Source: RSA11 sp036564135 (GTDB lineage: Bacteria > Actinomycetota > Thermoleophilia > Solirubrobacterales > 70-9). Taken from it: DNA of 64,000 nucleotides. Under the pieces are notes generated by a model. The model worked only from the letters and a program-made list of their open reading frames with translations. It was not told the DNA's origin and did no database searches. Location: NCBI GenBank assembly GCA_036564135.1, contig DATCLC010000119.1, positions 1-64,000 of the forward strand. Direction: 5' to 3'. Shown one piece after another: positions 16,662-25,204 of this stretch (position 1 is the stretch's first letter; every line of letters begins with the position of its first letter). The position numbers and the translations under genes were made by a program.

Positions 16662-18793
16662 CAGCTGGCGCTCCCCTCTCCGCCCACCGCGGGGCCCGGC
16701 TCGTACAGGCGCATCTCGATCCCCGCGAACCCGAGGTTGGGGTGCGGCCCCTTCGCCACCAGCCGCCACCCCATCGACTTCAGCCACTGCTCCTGCCGCT
16801 CCGGCAGGCCGTCGTCGACCGTGTCGATGTTCTGGACCACGACGTAGTCGAAGCGGCCCCCGTTGATCGCCTCCCGGAACTCGGGCGGTTCGCTGTAGCT
16901 GGTGAGCATCTCGCGCACGCGCGGGCCGACGTAGACGACCTCGTTGCGCAGCCGCGGCCCGAACAGCGGGTAGTTGCCGAAGCCGTCGCCTACGATCCCG
17001 ATCCGCGCGCCCTCCGCGATGCGCCCGCGGTTGACCATCTCGATCGGCCTGTTCAGGTCCGCGTAGCGGCGCTCGGCGTAGCGGCGCTCCAGCGCCGCGC
17101 CGAGCACCACGGCGGCGAGCAGCGCCCCGACGGCGCCCGCCACGGCGGCGCGGCGGCCGATCCGGATCCGCACGCCGCGCGCGAGCATCGCGCCGGCGGC
17201 GAGCAGGCCGACGCCGACGAGCAGCAGCCACGCCCTGCTCACCGCGCCGAGCGGCAGGGCCAGGGAGCGCAGGACGCTCTCCGCGATCGCCACGAGCAGG
17301 AACGTCTCGACGGCGAGGCGCGCCCGCCCGATCCGGGTGAGCGACCAGGCGATCGCCGGGGCGCCCACGATCAGTGCGGGGATCACGTAGCGCGCGTTCA
17401 CCCAGCCCTCGGTCGGCGCGTCCTTGACGCCTGAGGCGGTGTAGGGCGTGAATACGTAGGCGATCACGATGAGCAGCGCCGCGACCGCCATCGCCAGCGG
17501 GCGTCCGTGCCCGCGCGGCCAGCCGGCCCGCTCGCGCAGGTGCAGGCCGAGGTCGCGGAACGAGCGCAGCCCGGCGAAGGCGAGCAGGCCCCAGAGCGCG
17601 ACCGAGGCCAGGCCCATGAAGCGGATAAAGGTCGGCCAGAGGAAGTCGCGGAGGATCCCGGGCCGGTTGGCGTAGTCGGCCAGCGAGTACCCCTGGAGCT
17701 CGCGGAAGCGATCGGGCGGCGCGTCGAAGATCGTGATCCCGAGCGGGGCGACCCGCACTGGGAAGACCGGGTTGCCCGACTGCACCCAGTTGCGCAATAG
17801 CCAGAAGCCGCCGCACGCGGCGACGAGCCCGGCGAGCGCCGCGCCATGGCGCGCGGCGCCGGGCCGGCGGACGATCAGGGCCGCGGCGAGCCAGACCGCG
17901 AGCACTGCGAGCACTGCGAAGACCGCGTACCAGCGCGTGCCGAACGAGAGCCCGAGCCCGACGCCCGCGAGGATCAGGTCGAGCCGGGCGCCCGTCCGCC
18001 AGTGGCGCAAAAGGAAGTAGGCGCCGGGCGCGAACGTGCCGAGCATCGCCGGGTCGGCGAGGCCCTGTGAGCCGCTGTAGCCGACGGCCGGGATCGCCAG
18101 CACCGCCGACGCCACGATCACCGCGGTGGCGCGCGGGACGGCGAGCTCGCGGGCGCCCGCGTACACGGCGAGGAAGGCGAGCGCGACGAACGGGTACATC
18201 ACCCAGCGGGCGAGGAAGTCGCTCTCGAAGGGGAGCATCGCCGCCAGGAAGAAGACGTCGCCGGTCTGCGGGTAGTTGCCCGGCGCGCGGTTCGGGATCC
18301 AGTCGTCGACGCCCCAGAGCGAGCCCTCCTGGATCCAGGCGGCGACGTTGGAGAGGTGGAAGCTGACGACGTCGACCTGGAGCAGGCTCTCGTCGGCGTG
18401 CGCGAGCAGGCTGGCGAGCATGTAGCCGGCGGCCATCGCGAAGGCGGCGATCGCGATCCGGCCCGACCAGCGGCCCGCCGACGGCGCCTCGGGGAAGTCC
18501 TCGGCGCCGGGGTCGGCGAGCGCCGCGCGGATGCGCGGCAGCGCGAGCGTCACCGCGACGGCGATCCCGGCGGCCGTGAGCGCCGCGGCCTCGCGCTCCA
18601 GGACGCCGAGCGCCCCCGGGATCAGGTGCGCGGCGAAGATGACGAGGGCGGCGAGCAGGCCGAAGGCGAGCGCGCCGGGCGCGTTCGGGCGCAGCCGGCC
18701 GGCCGCGAGCAGAACCGCCCAGGCCGAGACGGCCGCCGCGGCGAGCACGACGCCCAGGTACGCCACCCCGCCCAAGTACTCCGCGAAGGTCAA
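16661..18793 (-). CDS. Polytopic GT-C-like membrane protein, paralogue 3 of 3
   Basis: 710 residues, same architecture as the other two: conserved Asp in LLQVDVVSFHLSNVAAW, then IQEGSLW, RAPGNYPQTGD, LAGVGLGLSFGTRWYA, QSGNPVFPVRVAPLG, IFDAPPD, and a soluble C-terminus with VVYVGP. In the C-terminal region it lacks the second half seen in paralogue 1 and instead ends with a Gly/Glu tail. The start is TTG 18793, supported by a TAGACT box 10 nt upstream. Forms an operon with paralogue 2. Likely GT-C glycosyltransferase; donor and acceptor unknown. Confidence 0.75.
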   Translation of the reverse strand: MTFAEYLGGVAYLGVVLAAAAVSAWAVLLAAGRLRPNAPGALAFGLLAALVIFAAHLIPGALGVLEREAAALTAAGIAVAVTLALPRIRAALADPGAEDFPEAPSAGRWSGRIAIAAFAMAAGYMLASLLAHADESLLQVDVVSFHLSNVAAWIQEGSLWGVDDWIPNRAPGNYPQTGDVFFLAAMLPFESDFLARWVMYPFVALAFLAVYAGARELAVPRATAVIVASAVLAIPAVGYSGSQGLADPAMLGTFAPGAYFLLRHWRTGARLDLILAGVGLGLSFGTRWYAVFAVLAVLAVWLAAALIVRRPGAARHGAALAGLVAACGGFWLLRNWVQSGNPVFPVRVAPLGITIFDAPPDRFRELQGYSLADYANRPGILRDFLWPTFIRFMGLASVALWGLLAFAGLRSFRDLGLHLRERAGWPRGHGRPLAMAVAALLIVIAYVFTPYTASGVKDAPTEGWVNARYVIPALIVGAPAIAWSLTRIGRARLAVETFLLVAIAESVLRSLALPLGAVSRAWLLLVGVGLLAAGAMLARGVRIRIGRRAAVAGAVGALLAAVVLGAALERRYAERRYADLNRPIEMVNRGRIAEGARIGIVGDGFGNYPLFGPRLRNEVVYVGPRVREMLTSYSEPPEFREAINGGRFDYVVVQNIDTVDDGLPERQEQWLKSMGWRLVAKGPHPNLGFAGIEMRLYEPGPAVGGEGSAS

Positions 18794-18803
18794 GGCGGCG
18801 GCG

Positions 18804-18809
18804 AGTCTA
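18804..18809 (-). promoter_or_regulatory. Candidate -10 box of the paralogue 3 / paralogue 2 operon
   Basis: TAGACT, 10 nt before the TTG at 18793; leaderless. It lies in the 24-nt gap after the next upstream gene's stop. Confidence 0.45.
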
Positions 18810-18817
18810 AATGCGGT

Positions 18818-19915
18818 CTAGCGAGCGCGAGCCACTACCCGCTCGTACACCGCCTCGTAGCGCTCCGCGAGCCGGGCCCAGTCGTACTCCTGGGCGCGCG
18901 CCTTGCAGGCGGCGCGCGTCTCCGGGCGCTCGGCGAGCTCGAGCGCGGCGAGCATGGCGCGGGCCAGATCGGCCTCGTCGTCGGGGGCGAACGTCGCTCC
19001 CACGGGCTCACCGCCGAGGATCTCCGGCGTCGCCCCGGAGCTGTCGCCGACGACCGGCGTGCCCGCGGCGAGCGACTCGACCAGCACGAGCCCGAACGCC
19101 TCGCCGGGCGCCGCGTTCACGGTCGCCCAGGCGGACGCGTAGGCGCGCGCGAGCGCGCCCGGCCCCTCGACGTCGATCCACTTCGCTGCCTCGGGCAACG
19201 CGGGCGGCTCGGCGCTCATGAAGGGGTCGCGCGAGCGGGCGACGACGAGGCGCGCATCCGGCCGCACCGCGCGGACGCGCTCGAAGGCGGCGAAGAGCAG
19301 GCCCGCGCGCTTGCGGGGATCGCCGAGCGCCGAGGCGCAAAAGAAGGTCGGCGCCGCGGCGCGCTCGGCGTCGCTCTCGAACTCGGCGGCGAGGACGCCG
19401 CCCGGGAGGATCACCGGGTCGCGCAGCAGGTAGCGGCGGTACGGGCGGGCCGCGGCCTCGCTCAGCACCGTGCACTCGTCGGCCTCGCGAGCGATCCGCA
19501 ACTGCATGTCGAGCCGGTAGCGGCGGGCGACGAGGTACTCGCGGGTCGGCACGCCGTGGTTCGTGGCGACGACCGGCGGGCCACCCCGCTCGCGCGCGCG
19601 CAGGGCCGCCCACGCGTCGGTCGGGAAGAAGCAGTGGGCAACGTCGAACGCCCCCCTGCGCAGCCGCCAGTAGGCGGCTGGCGCGCTCGTCAGGTGGTAC
19701 TCGTACGCGGCGAGGCCCGGGGGCTGGGGCGGGCGGCGGGCCCGCAGGACGCGCATGCCGTCCTCGATGGCCAAGCTCGAGGGGCCGTCGTGGGTCGTGA
19801 GCACGGTCACGTCGTGCCCGCGCTCTGCCAGCGCCACGCCCAGGTCGTGGATGACCCGCTCGGAGCCGCGGCGGACCTCCGGCCAATAGGTCGGGTGGAC
19901 GAGCGCGATCCGCAT
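18818..19915 (-). CDS. GT4-family glycosyltransferase
   Basis: 365 residues, GT-B fold. N-terminal RIALVHPTYWPEVRRGSERV, then GHDVTVLTTH, and the C-terminal nucleotide-sugar site GEAFGLVLVESLAAGTPVVGDSSGATPEIL, which contains the E-x7-E signature of retaining GT4 enzymes. Acts in the cytoplasm, adding a sugar from a nucleotide donor to the growing glycan. ATG 19915 overlaps the stop of the GT2 gene upstream (TGATG), so the two are translated together. Acceptor and sugar unknown. Confidence 0.88.
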   Translation of the reverse strand: MRIALVHPTYWPEVRRGSERVIHDLGVALAERGHDVTVLTTHDGPSSLAIEDGMRVLRARRPPQPPGLAAYEYHLTSAPAAYWRLRRGAFDVAHCFFPTDAWAALRARERGGPPVVATNHGVPTREYLVARRYRLDMQLRIAREADECTVLSEAAARPYRRYLLRDPVILPGGVLAAEFESDAERAAAPTFFCASALGDPRKRAGLLFAAFERVRAVRPDARLVVARSRDPFMSAEPPALPEAAKWIDVEGPGALARAYASAWATVNAAPGEAFGLVLVESLAAGTPVVGDSSGATPEILGGEPVGATFAPDDEADLARAMLAALELAERPETRAACKARAQEYDWARLAERYEAVYERVVARAR

Positions 19916-20889
19916 CAGATCACCGGCGTGCGTTCCTCGATCGCGCCGCGTACGGTCGCTGCGGTCTCGGTCGCGTCGGCCGTGAGCCGCGCGGGCAAGT
20001 GCAGGGCGAGCCTGGCGAGCGCGCGCGGGCTGAGCGCACGCTGGCGGGCGAAGCCGGCCGCGATCTCGGCCGCATACGGCAGCGCCGCGGCGACCGCGAC
20101 CGGGCGCGCCCTGCGTCCGCCGAGGGCGGCGCAGGCCGCCCCGAGCGCGAGCGCCGCGACGCCCGCGTGCTTGCGGCTCACGAACAGGCCGAGCGGCATC
20201 CGCTCGCGCAGACGCGGATGGCGGCCGATCAGGCGCGCGAAGCCGCGGCGACGGCGCGCGTCGCGCAGCGCGTGCGGCAGCGGGTTCGGGTAGACCGCGT
20301 GCCAGGCGAGCGCGTCGTCCGCCCAGGCGAGGCGCGCGCCGAGCTCCTCCGCCCGCAGGCCGAGGTCGGTGTCCTCGCCCCAGCCGTAGCGGTCGAACTT
20401 CTCGTCGAAGCCGGCGAGTCGCTCCAGCAGCTCCCTGCGCACGAGCAGGTTGCAGGTCTCGTAAAGGCCGCTGGGGGCGGTGATCCGGATCGTCCGGGCC
20501 ATTCCGAAGAGCAGATGCGCCTCGTCGGGATCGGGCTCGGTGCGGCCCTGCACGATCACCTCCCCCTCCTCGCGCTCGGCTGCGGCGAGCAGCGCCCAGA
20601 GCCACCCCGGCGTCACCCGGCAGTCGTCGTCGACGAAGGCGATCCACTCGCCGCTCGCGGCGCGCCAGCCGGCGTTGCGCTGGCTGCCGGGGCCGCGCGG
20701 CGCCCTCAGCTCGCGGACGTCGAGGCCGTCGGGCGGGGTCGCGAACGGCCCCTCGGCCTCATGCGGGCGCACGACGATCACCTCGAACTCATCCGGGTCG
20801 AGGGTCTGCGCGGCGAGCGCCTCGAGCCCGAAGGCGAGGCGCGTCTCGCGCGCGTGCGTCGGGATGACTACTGAGACCCTGGGGGCCAT
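19915..20889 (-). CDS. GT2-family glycosyltransferase
   Basis: 324 residues. VSVVIPTHARETRLAFGLEAL, the donor-binding FVDDDCRVTPGW (DDD), ETCNLLVRRELLERLAGFDE and the GWGEDTDLGLRAEELG catalytic block (ED) are in the usual order. The C-terminal third is a hydrophobic, Ala/Arg-rich region that may touch the membrane, and the protein ends in ERTPVI, an ending shared with two other GT2 proteins in this locus. First gene of a two-gene unit with the GT4 enzyme. Confidence 0.88.
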   Translation of the reverse strand: MAPRVSVVIPTHARETRLAFGLEALAAQTLDPDEFEVIVVRPHEAEGPFATPPDGLDVRELRAPRGPGSQRNAGWRAASGEWIAFVDDDCRVTPGWLWALLAAAEREEGEVIVQGRTEPDPDEAHLLFGMARTIRITAPSGLYETCNLLVRRELLERLAGFDEKFDRYGWGEDTDLGLRAEELGARLAWADDALAWHAVYPNPLPHALRDARRRRGFARLIGRHPRLRERMPLGLFVSRKHAGVAALALGAACAALGGRRARPVAVAAALPYAAEIAAGFARQRALSPRALARLALHLPARLTADATETAATVRGAIEERTPVI

Positions 20890-20899
20890 CGAACCGCCG

Positions 20900-20905
20900 A
20901 GCCTA
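20900..20905 (-). promoter_or_regulatory. Candidate -10 box of the GT2-GT4 operon
   Basis: TAGGCT on the minus strand, 10 nt before the ATG at 20889; leaderless. It shares a 99-bp divergent region with the box at 20977. Confidence 0.5.
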
Positions 20906-20976
20906 GATCACGCACAGCGAGCGCGTTCCACGCTCGGCGTTTCGGGGGAACTGCTACCCCGGCGCCCGTGCGCATC

Positions 20977-20982
20977 TAATCT
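20977..20982 (+). promoter_or_regulatory. Candidate -10 box of the methyltransferase at 20989
   Basis: TAATCT, 6 nt before the ATG. Leaderless; no Shine-Dalgarno. Confidence 0.5.
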
Positions 20983-20988
20983 CCGGCC

Positions 20989-21732
20989 ATGGTCGCTGGT
21001 ACTAAGGGGGAGATTCCCACGGACCAACTTTGGGAGCGCGTGGACCAGCTGCGCTGGTACCACGCCATCGAGCTCGAGCCGGGCCGGCTCACGCCGGGCT
21101 GGTTCGACCTGCGCGAGTACGTCCATCACTACGGGCTGCCGGAGCGGATGGACGGCATGCGCGCGCTCGACATCGGCACCTGGGACGGGTGGTGGGCCTT
21201 CGAGATGGAGCGCCGGGGCGCCGAGGTCGTCGCGCTGGACTTGGACGACGAGCGCGACCTCGACTGGCCGCCGCGCCGACGGCCCAAGGAGTTCTCGAGC
21301 GAGCCGCGCGGCGCCGGCTTCCGGCTCGCCCACGAGGCGCTCGACTCCAAGGTCGAGCGCGTGAACCTCTCGATCTACGACGCGACGCCCGAGGAACTCG
21401 GCACCTTCGACTTCGTCTTCTGCGGCTCGGTGCTGATCCACCTCCGCGACCAGTTCCTCGCGCTCGAGCGCATCGCCGGGCTCTGCACGGGCACGTTCGT
21501 CTCGGCCGAGGAGTACGACAGGGCCTCCTCGCTGCTGCCGTTCCCGGTCTCCCGCTACCGCGTCGACCGCGACAGCGACATCGTCTTCTGGCAGCCGTCG
21601 AAGAAGACCTGGAAGCGGATGCTCTGGTCGGCGGGGTTCGACCGCGTCGAGGAGTACGGCACGTTCACCCTGCGGCCGCGCGACCGCTCCTTCAAGGTGC
21701 GGCACGTAGTGCTGCACGCGCACAAGCTGTAG
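20989..21732 (+). CDS. Class I SAM-dependent methyltransferase (CmoB/DUF1698-like)
   Basis: 247 residues. WYHAIELEPGRLTPGWFDLREY before the SAM site is characteristic of the DUF1698/CmoB-like group. The core is ALDIGTWDGWWAFEMERRGA, VVALDLDDERDLDW, FDFVFCGSVLIHLRDQF, and AGFDRVEEYGTFTL near the end. Relatives include tRNA uridine modification enzymes, but many copies lie in glycan or natural product clusters, as here. The substrate is therefore open. It stands alone between divergent and convergent neighbours. Confidence 0.83.
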   Translation: MVAGTKGEIPTDQLWERVDQLRWYHAIELEPGRLTPGWFDLREYVHHYGLPERMDGMRALDIGTWDGWWAFEMERRGAEVVALDLDDERDLDWPPRRRPKEFSSEPRGAGFRLAHEALDSKVERVNLSIYDATPEELGTFDFVFCGSVLIHLRDQFLALERIAGLCTGTFVSAEEYDRASSLLPFPVSRYRVDRDSDIVFWQPSKKTWKRMLWSAGFDRVEEYGTFTLRPRDRSFKVRHVVLHAHKL

Positions 21733-21750
21733 GGCGCAGGCGCCGCCGCC

Positions 21751-23226
21751 CTAGGCGACCGTGGGCTCCGCGCCGGCGCGAGCGCGGCGCAGATAGCCGA
21801 GCATCTCGCGCAGCAGGCTGCGCTCGACGACCACCGTGGCGACGATCGTGACCGCCGTGTAAGCGAGGAGCTCCCCGAGCGCAAGGGCCGCGGTGCGCTC
21901 GCCGGTCTCGGCGGCGCGCAGCGCGAGCACCGCCAGCACCGCCGGCACGGTGGGCGCGATCGAGCGCAGGACGTAGCGGATCACCGGGAAGCCCGGGAAG
22001 AGGCGCAACACGTAGAGCAACCGCCCCGCCAGCGAGACCGCGGTCATGACCGCCATGCCGATGGCGAAGCCCTCGAGGCCGTGACTGAACATCAGCGGGA
22101 TCGCCGCCGCGCAGAAGGCTACGAAGGCGGCAGCCGCCACCCAGGCGATCGGCGCCGTGCGGCCGAGGGCCCGATAGAAGGCGCTCCAGTTGAAGCCGAG
22201 GTGGTTGACCGCCGCCATCAGGCCGAAGACCTGCAGCAGGATCCCCACGCCCTCCCAGCCCGAGCCGAGCACGTAGCGGACGATGTCGTCCGCGAACAGC
22301 GAGAGCGCGACCCCGAACGGGATCGCCCACATCAGCGCGATCCGGTTCGATTTGGAGAACGCCTCGCGCAAAAGCTCGCGCCGGTCGGCAACCCGGCAGA
22401 TCGCCGGGTACATCGCCTGCGTGATGACCGCGTCGGCGCGGTCGGTCCACTGGGTGATGATCGCGGTGAGCCCGATCGCGCCCGCGCCCGCGAGCCCGAG
22501 GGCGACCTCCCCGAAGAACACGGAGAACTGCGCGATCAAAAGGCCGCTCATCACCGCCACGAACAGCGGCAGGGAGAACGCGGCATAGCTGCGCAGCGTG
22601 GGCACGTCGAAGCGCAGGCGCAGGCGGTAAGGCGAGGCGATGATCGCCACGATCCCGCCGATCGTCGCACCGACCACCGAGCCCCCGACCAGCGACCAGT
22701 AGCCCGCGCCCGCGGCCGCGAGCGCGACCGTGACGACGAAGCCCACGACGGGATCGACCGAGAGCAGGAGGCGCTGACGCAAGAAATCGAGCCGGCGGTA
22801 GTAGACCCAGATCGGCGACTGCAGCGCCAGCCCGGGCAGCATCAGGGCGAGCGCCAGCCCCGGCAAGAGCAGCTCCTCCTCGCCGTACGCCAGCGCGAGC
22901 AGCGGCGCGAGCGCGAGCGCGCCGACGACCATCAGGCCGGTGGAGAGCAGCTCCAGCGTGAACGCCTTCTGGAAGGCGATCTCCTGGTCGTCCTCGTCCT
23001 GCTGGATGTACTTGTCGCCGACCAGGGACGACTTGAGCGCGATCACCAGCGCGATCCCCAAAAACAGGATGCTCCACACCCCGAATTCCTCTTGAGTGAG
23101 GAAGGCGGCCGCGATCACGGCCTTGAGCAGGTTCAGCGTGCCGAGGACGATCTGGAACGCGGAGTTGATGAGCGCGCCGCGCGCCGTCGCCCTCCGCCTC
23201 CCGCCGGCGGGCGCTTCGGTCGTCAC
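21751..23226 (-). CDS. Wzx-type flippase (polysaccharide biosynthesis protein, MOP superfamily)
   Basis: 491 residues with roughly twelve to fourteen hydrophobic helices, an N-terminal RGALINSAFQIVLGTLNLLKA and the EEFGVWSI turn seen in Wzx/MATE-like lipid-linked oligosaccharide flippases. It would move the undecaprenyl-linked repeat unit across the membrane for polymerisation. It is the only flippase in the window, which makes it the natural partner of the two Wzy-like proteins. GTG 23226 is used because a TACACT box ends 6 nt before it; the frame stays open further upstream but into Arg-rich noise. Confidence 0.87.
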   Translation of the reverse strand: MTTEAPAGGRRRATARGALINSAFQIVLGTLNLLKAVIAAAFLTQEEFGVWSILFLGIALVIALKSSLVGDKYIQQDEDDQEIAFQKAFTLELLSTGLMVVGALALAPLLALAYGEEELLLPGLALALMLPGLALQSPIWVYYRRLDFLRQRLLLSVDPVVGFVVTVALAAAGAGYWSLVGGSVVGATIGGIVAIIASPYRLRLRFDVPTLRSYAAFSLPLFVAVMSGLLIAQFSVFFGEVALGLAGAGAIGLTAIITQWTDRADAVITQAMYPAICRVADRRELLREAFSKSNRIALMWAIPFGVALSLFADDIVRYVLGSGWEGVGILLQVFGLMAAVNHLGFNWSAFYRALGRTAPIAWVAAAAFVAFCAAAIPLMFSHGLEGFAIGMAVMTAVSLAGRLLYVLRLFPGFPVIRYVLRSIAPTVPAVLAVLALRAAETGERTAALALGELLAYTAVTIVATVVVERSLLREMLGYLRRARAGAEPTVA

Positions 23227-23232
23227 GGCGCC

Positions 23233-23238
23233 AGTGTA
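23233..23238 (-). promoter_or_regulatory. Candidate -10 box of the flippase gene
   Basis: TACACT, 6 nt before the GTG at 23226; leaderless. Confidence 0.45.
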
Positions 23239-23266
23239 GATGCGGGGCGGCGCGTCCAACCCCGGT

Positions 23267-24454
23267 TCACCGGGCGGCGACGAGCCCCTCGAGCAGCTCC
23301 CGCACGCGGCGCTCGAACGGCCGCCCCTCGAACGAGCGCGCGGTCTCAAACCCGCCCTCGCGGAGGCGGGAGCGCAGCGCGGCGTCGGCGGCGAGCTCCC
23401 GCACGCGGGCGGCGAGCGCCTCGGCGTCGTCGGCCGGCGCGTAGGTGAGGCAGTTCTCGCCGTCGCGCAGGTATTCCGCCGAGCCGCCCATCCCGCTCGC
23501 GACGACGGGCCTGCCCACGCACATCGCCTCGAGCGGCACGAGGCCCCACGGCTCCTCCCAGCGGACCGGGAAGAGCACGGCGTCGGCCGCGGCGTAGGCG
23601 TCGGCGAGGCGCTCGCGGGGGCTGCGCGCAAACCGCACGCGCGCCGCGACGCCGAGCTCGCCGGCGAGGCGCTCGAGCTGCGCGCGGTGCGCCGGGTCGG
23701 CCGGCCCGTCCACCGTGAGAACCGCTTCGGCGGGCAGGTGAGCGAGGGCGCGGACCGCCGTGTCCACCCCCTTGCGCTCCTCCACGCGTCCCGCGTAGAG
23801 CAGCCGCCAGCCCCACTCCCGCTCGGGCGCGCGCGGGAAGAGGTCGGCGTCGGGTCCGCGGTGGACGACCTCGCCCGCGGCGAAGCGCGCGTCGTGGTGG
23901 GCGGCGCGGCGCCGCAGGGCGTCGCTTAGAAACGCCCAGCGCGCGGCCCTCGCGAGGTCGACCGAGGTGGGGAGCCCGGTGAGCGGGCCGGCGAGGCGGG
24001 CGAGGCGCGGGCGCACCTCCCACAGCCGCGTCCACTGGTCGACGCGCGGCGCGTAGGAGACCCAGTCGTCGCAGGCCACGGCGAGCGCCGGCAGCCCGCG
24101 GCGGCGGACCGCCTCGACCAGCGCCAGCGACATGCCGCCCATCGCGAACCAGGCGACCGCCTCGGGCCGGAACTCGTCGAGGTGGCGCCGCAGGCAACGC
24201 GCGTTGGCGCGCTCCAGGCGCCAGCGGTCCAGCGGGCCGAGGCGCGGGAAGTCGTGGTCGCGCCAGTACCAGCGCAGCTCGCGGTGGACGTCGGGCTCGT
24301 CGGGGCCGGTCACTCCGGCCTCACGGTGGTCGGTGGTCAGGACGCGGACCTCGTGGCCGTGGGCCCGCAGCTCGGCGACGCACGCCTGCCAGACCAGCTC
24401 GTAGCCGCCCTGGTGGTGGGGCGGGTACATGTTGCCGACGGTGAGGACCCGCAT
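23267..24454 (-). CDS. GT4-family glycosyltransferase
   Basis: 395 residues. VLTVGNMYPPHHQGGYELVW at the N-terminus, HGHEVRVLTTDHR, LLYAGRVEERKGVDTAVRAL in the middle, and EPWGLVPLEAMCVGRPVVASGMGGSAEYL (E-x7-E) near the C-terminus define a retaining GT-B enzyme. A likely Cys/Asp-rich acceptor loop lies around VACDDWVSYAPRVDQW. ATG 24454 overlaps the upstream methyltransferase stop by one base (TGATG). The role in repeat-unit assembly is inferred from the neighbourhood. Confidence 0.88.
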   Translation of the reverse strand: MRVLTVGNMYPPHHQGGYELVWQACVAELRAHGHEVRVLTTDHREAGVTGPDEPDVHRELRWYWRDHDFPRLGPLDRWRLERANARCLRRHLDEFRPEAVAWFAMGGMSLALVEAVRRRGLPALAVACDDWVSYAPRVDQWTRLWEVRPRLARLAGPLTGLPTSVDLARAARWAFLSDALRRRAAHHDARFAAGEVVHRGPDADLFPRAPEREWGWRLLYAGRVEERKGVDTAVRALAHLPAEAVLTVDGPADPAHRAQLERLAGELGVAARVRFARSPRERLADAYAAADAVLFPVRWEEPWGLVPLEAMCVGRPVVASGMGGSAEYLRDGENCLTYAPADDAEALAARVRELAADAALRSRLREGGFETARSFEGRPFERRVRELLEGLVAAR

Positions 24455-25191
24455 CAGCGGGCCCGCGACGTGAGCGCGCTGCGCGCGCGAGCCGCCAGCC
24501 TGCGCACGCCGCCGGTGCGCACCGACGGCGGTACGCGGTCGTCGCAGAGGTGGCGGTAGCGCTCGACGAACGAGGACAGATAGCTGTCGAGCCCCTCGGC
24601 GTCGGTGAACACCGCCTCCCGGCAGCGCACCTCCCCCTCCCACCACAGCGTCTGCACCCGCTCCTCGGGCGTGAGCGCGGCGCCGAACCAAGCGGGGAAG
24701 TGGAAGCGCTCGTCCGCGTGGATCGCGTGCGACTTGAAGACGACCTGGATCTCGTCCTCCCCCACATCGATCAGCCAGTGGTGGTGCGACCAGCCGACCC
24801 AGCCGGGCGCGTGCACGCCCATGCTCTGCTCCTCGAGTCGCGAGGGGACCTCGATGTAGCCGGCGCGGGCGACGCGGGAAAGCTCGCTGCACACCCAGAC
24901 CGGGTCGCGCACGTCCTCGAGCGTGTGCGAGCAGACCACGAAGTCGAACTGGTCGTCCTCGAAGGGCCATGGCTCGCGGTCGCAGATGTCGCGCTGGATC
25001 CAGCGCGAGGCGTCGAAGCGCTCGTTCTCGGGATCGGGCCCAGAGTCGCCGTAGAGCCCGCGAGTCTCGTAGGGCATCAGGTCGATGACCCAGTCGGCGC
25101 GCTGCAGGGGCTTGGCCCAGCCGCCGACATCAAGGACGAGGGCGTCGGGGTCGAGCGAGGCGAGGATGCGGTCGCGGCTTGAGGGAAGCAT
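24454..25191 (-). CDS. SAM-dependent methyltransferase-like protein
   Basis: 245 residues. The nucleotide-binding segment reads ALVLDVGGWAKPLQRADWVID and is followed by FDFVVCSHTLEDVRDP and the downstream strand AGYIEVPSR. This is a divergent class I methyltransferase of the type found in polysaccharide clusters. SAM motif I is weaker than usual (DVGGWAKP), so catalytic activity is less certain. The HHHWLIDVGEDEIQV segment is unusual and may bind metal or substrate. A possible TAGGAA box lies about 10 nt upstream. Confidence 0.78.
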   Translation of the reverse strand: MLPSSRDRILASLDPDALVLDVGGWAKPLQRADWVIDLMPYETRGLYGDSGPDPENERFDASRWIQRDICDREPWPFEDDQFDFVVCSHTLEDVRDPVWVCSELSRVARAGYIEVPSRLEEQSMGVHAPGWVGWSHHHWLIDVGEDEIQVVFKSHAIHADERFHFPAWFGAALTPEERVQTLWWEGEVRCREAVFTDAEGLDSYLSSFVERYRHLCDDRVPPSVRTGGVRRLAARARSALTSRAR

Positions 25192-25204
25192 GCGCCCCGG
25201 ATTC

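Noticed and set aside
14580..17816. A 1078-codon open frame on the minus strand
   Set aside because: Only the first 2.08 kb (14580-16661) encodes a plausible membrane protein. The remainder is Arg/Pro-rich antisense noise across the neighbouring gene, and a normal TGATG start junction lies at 16661.
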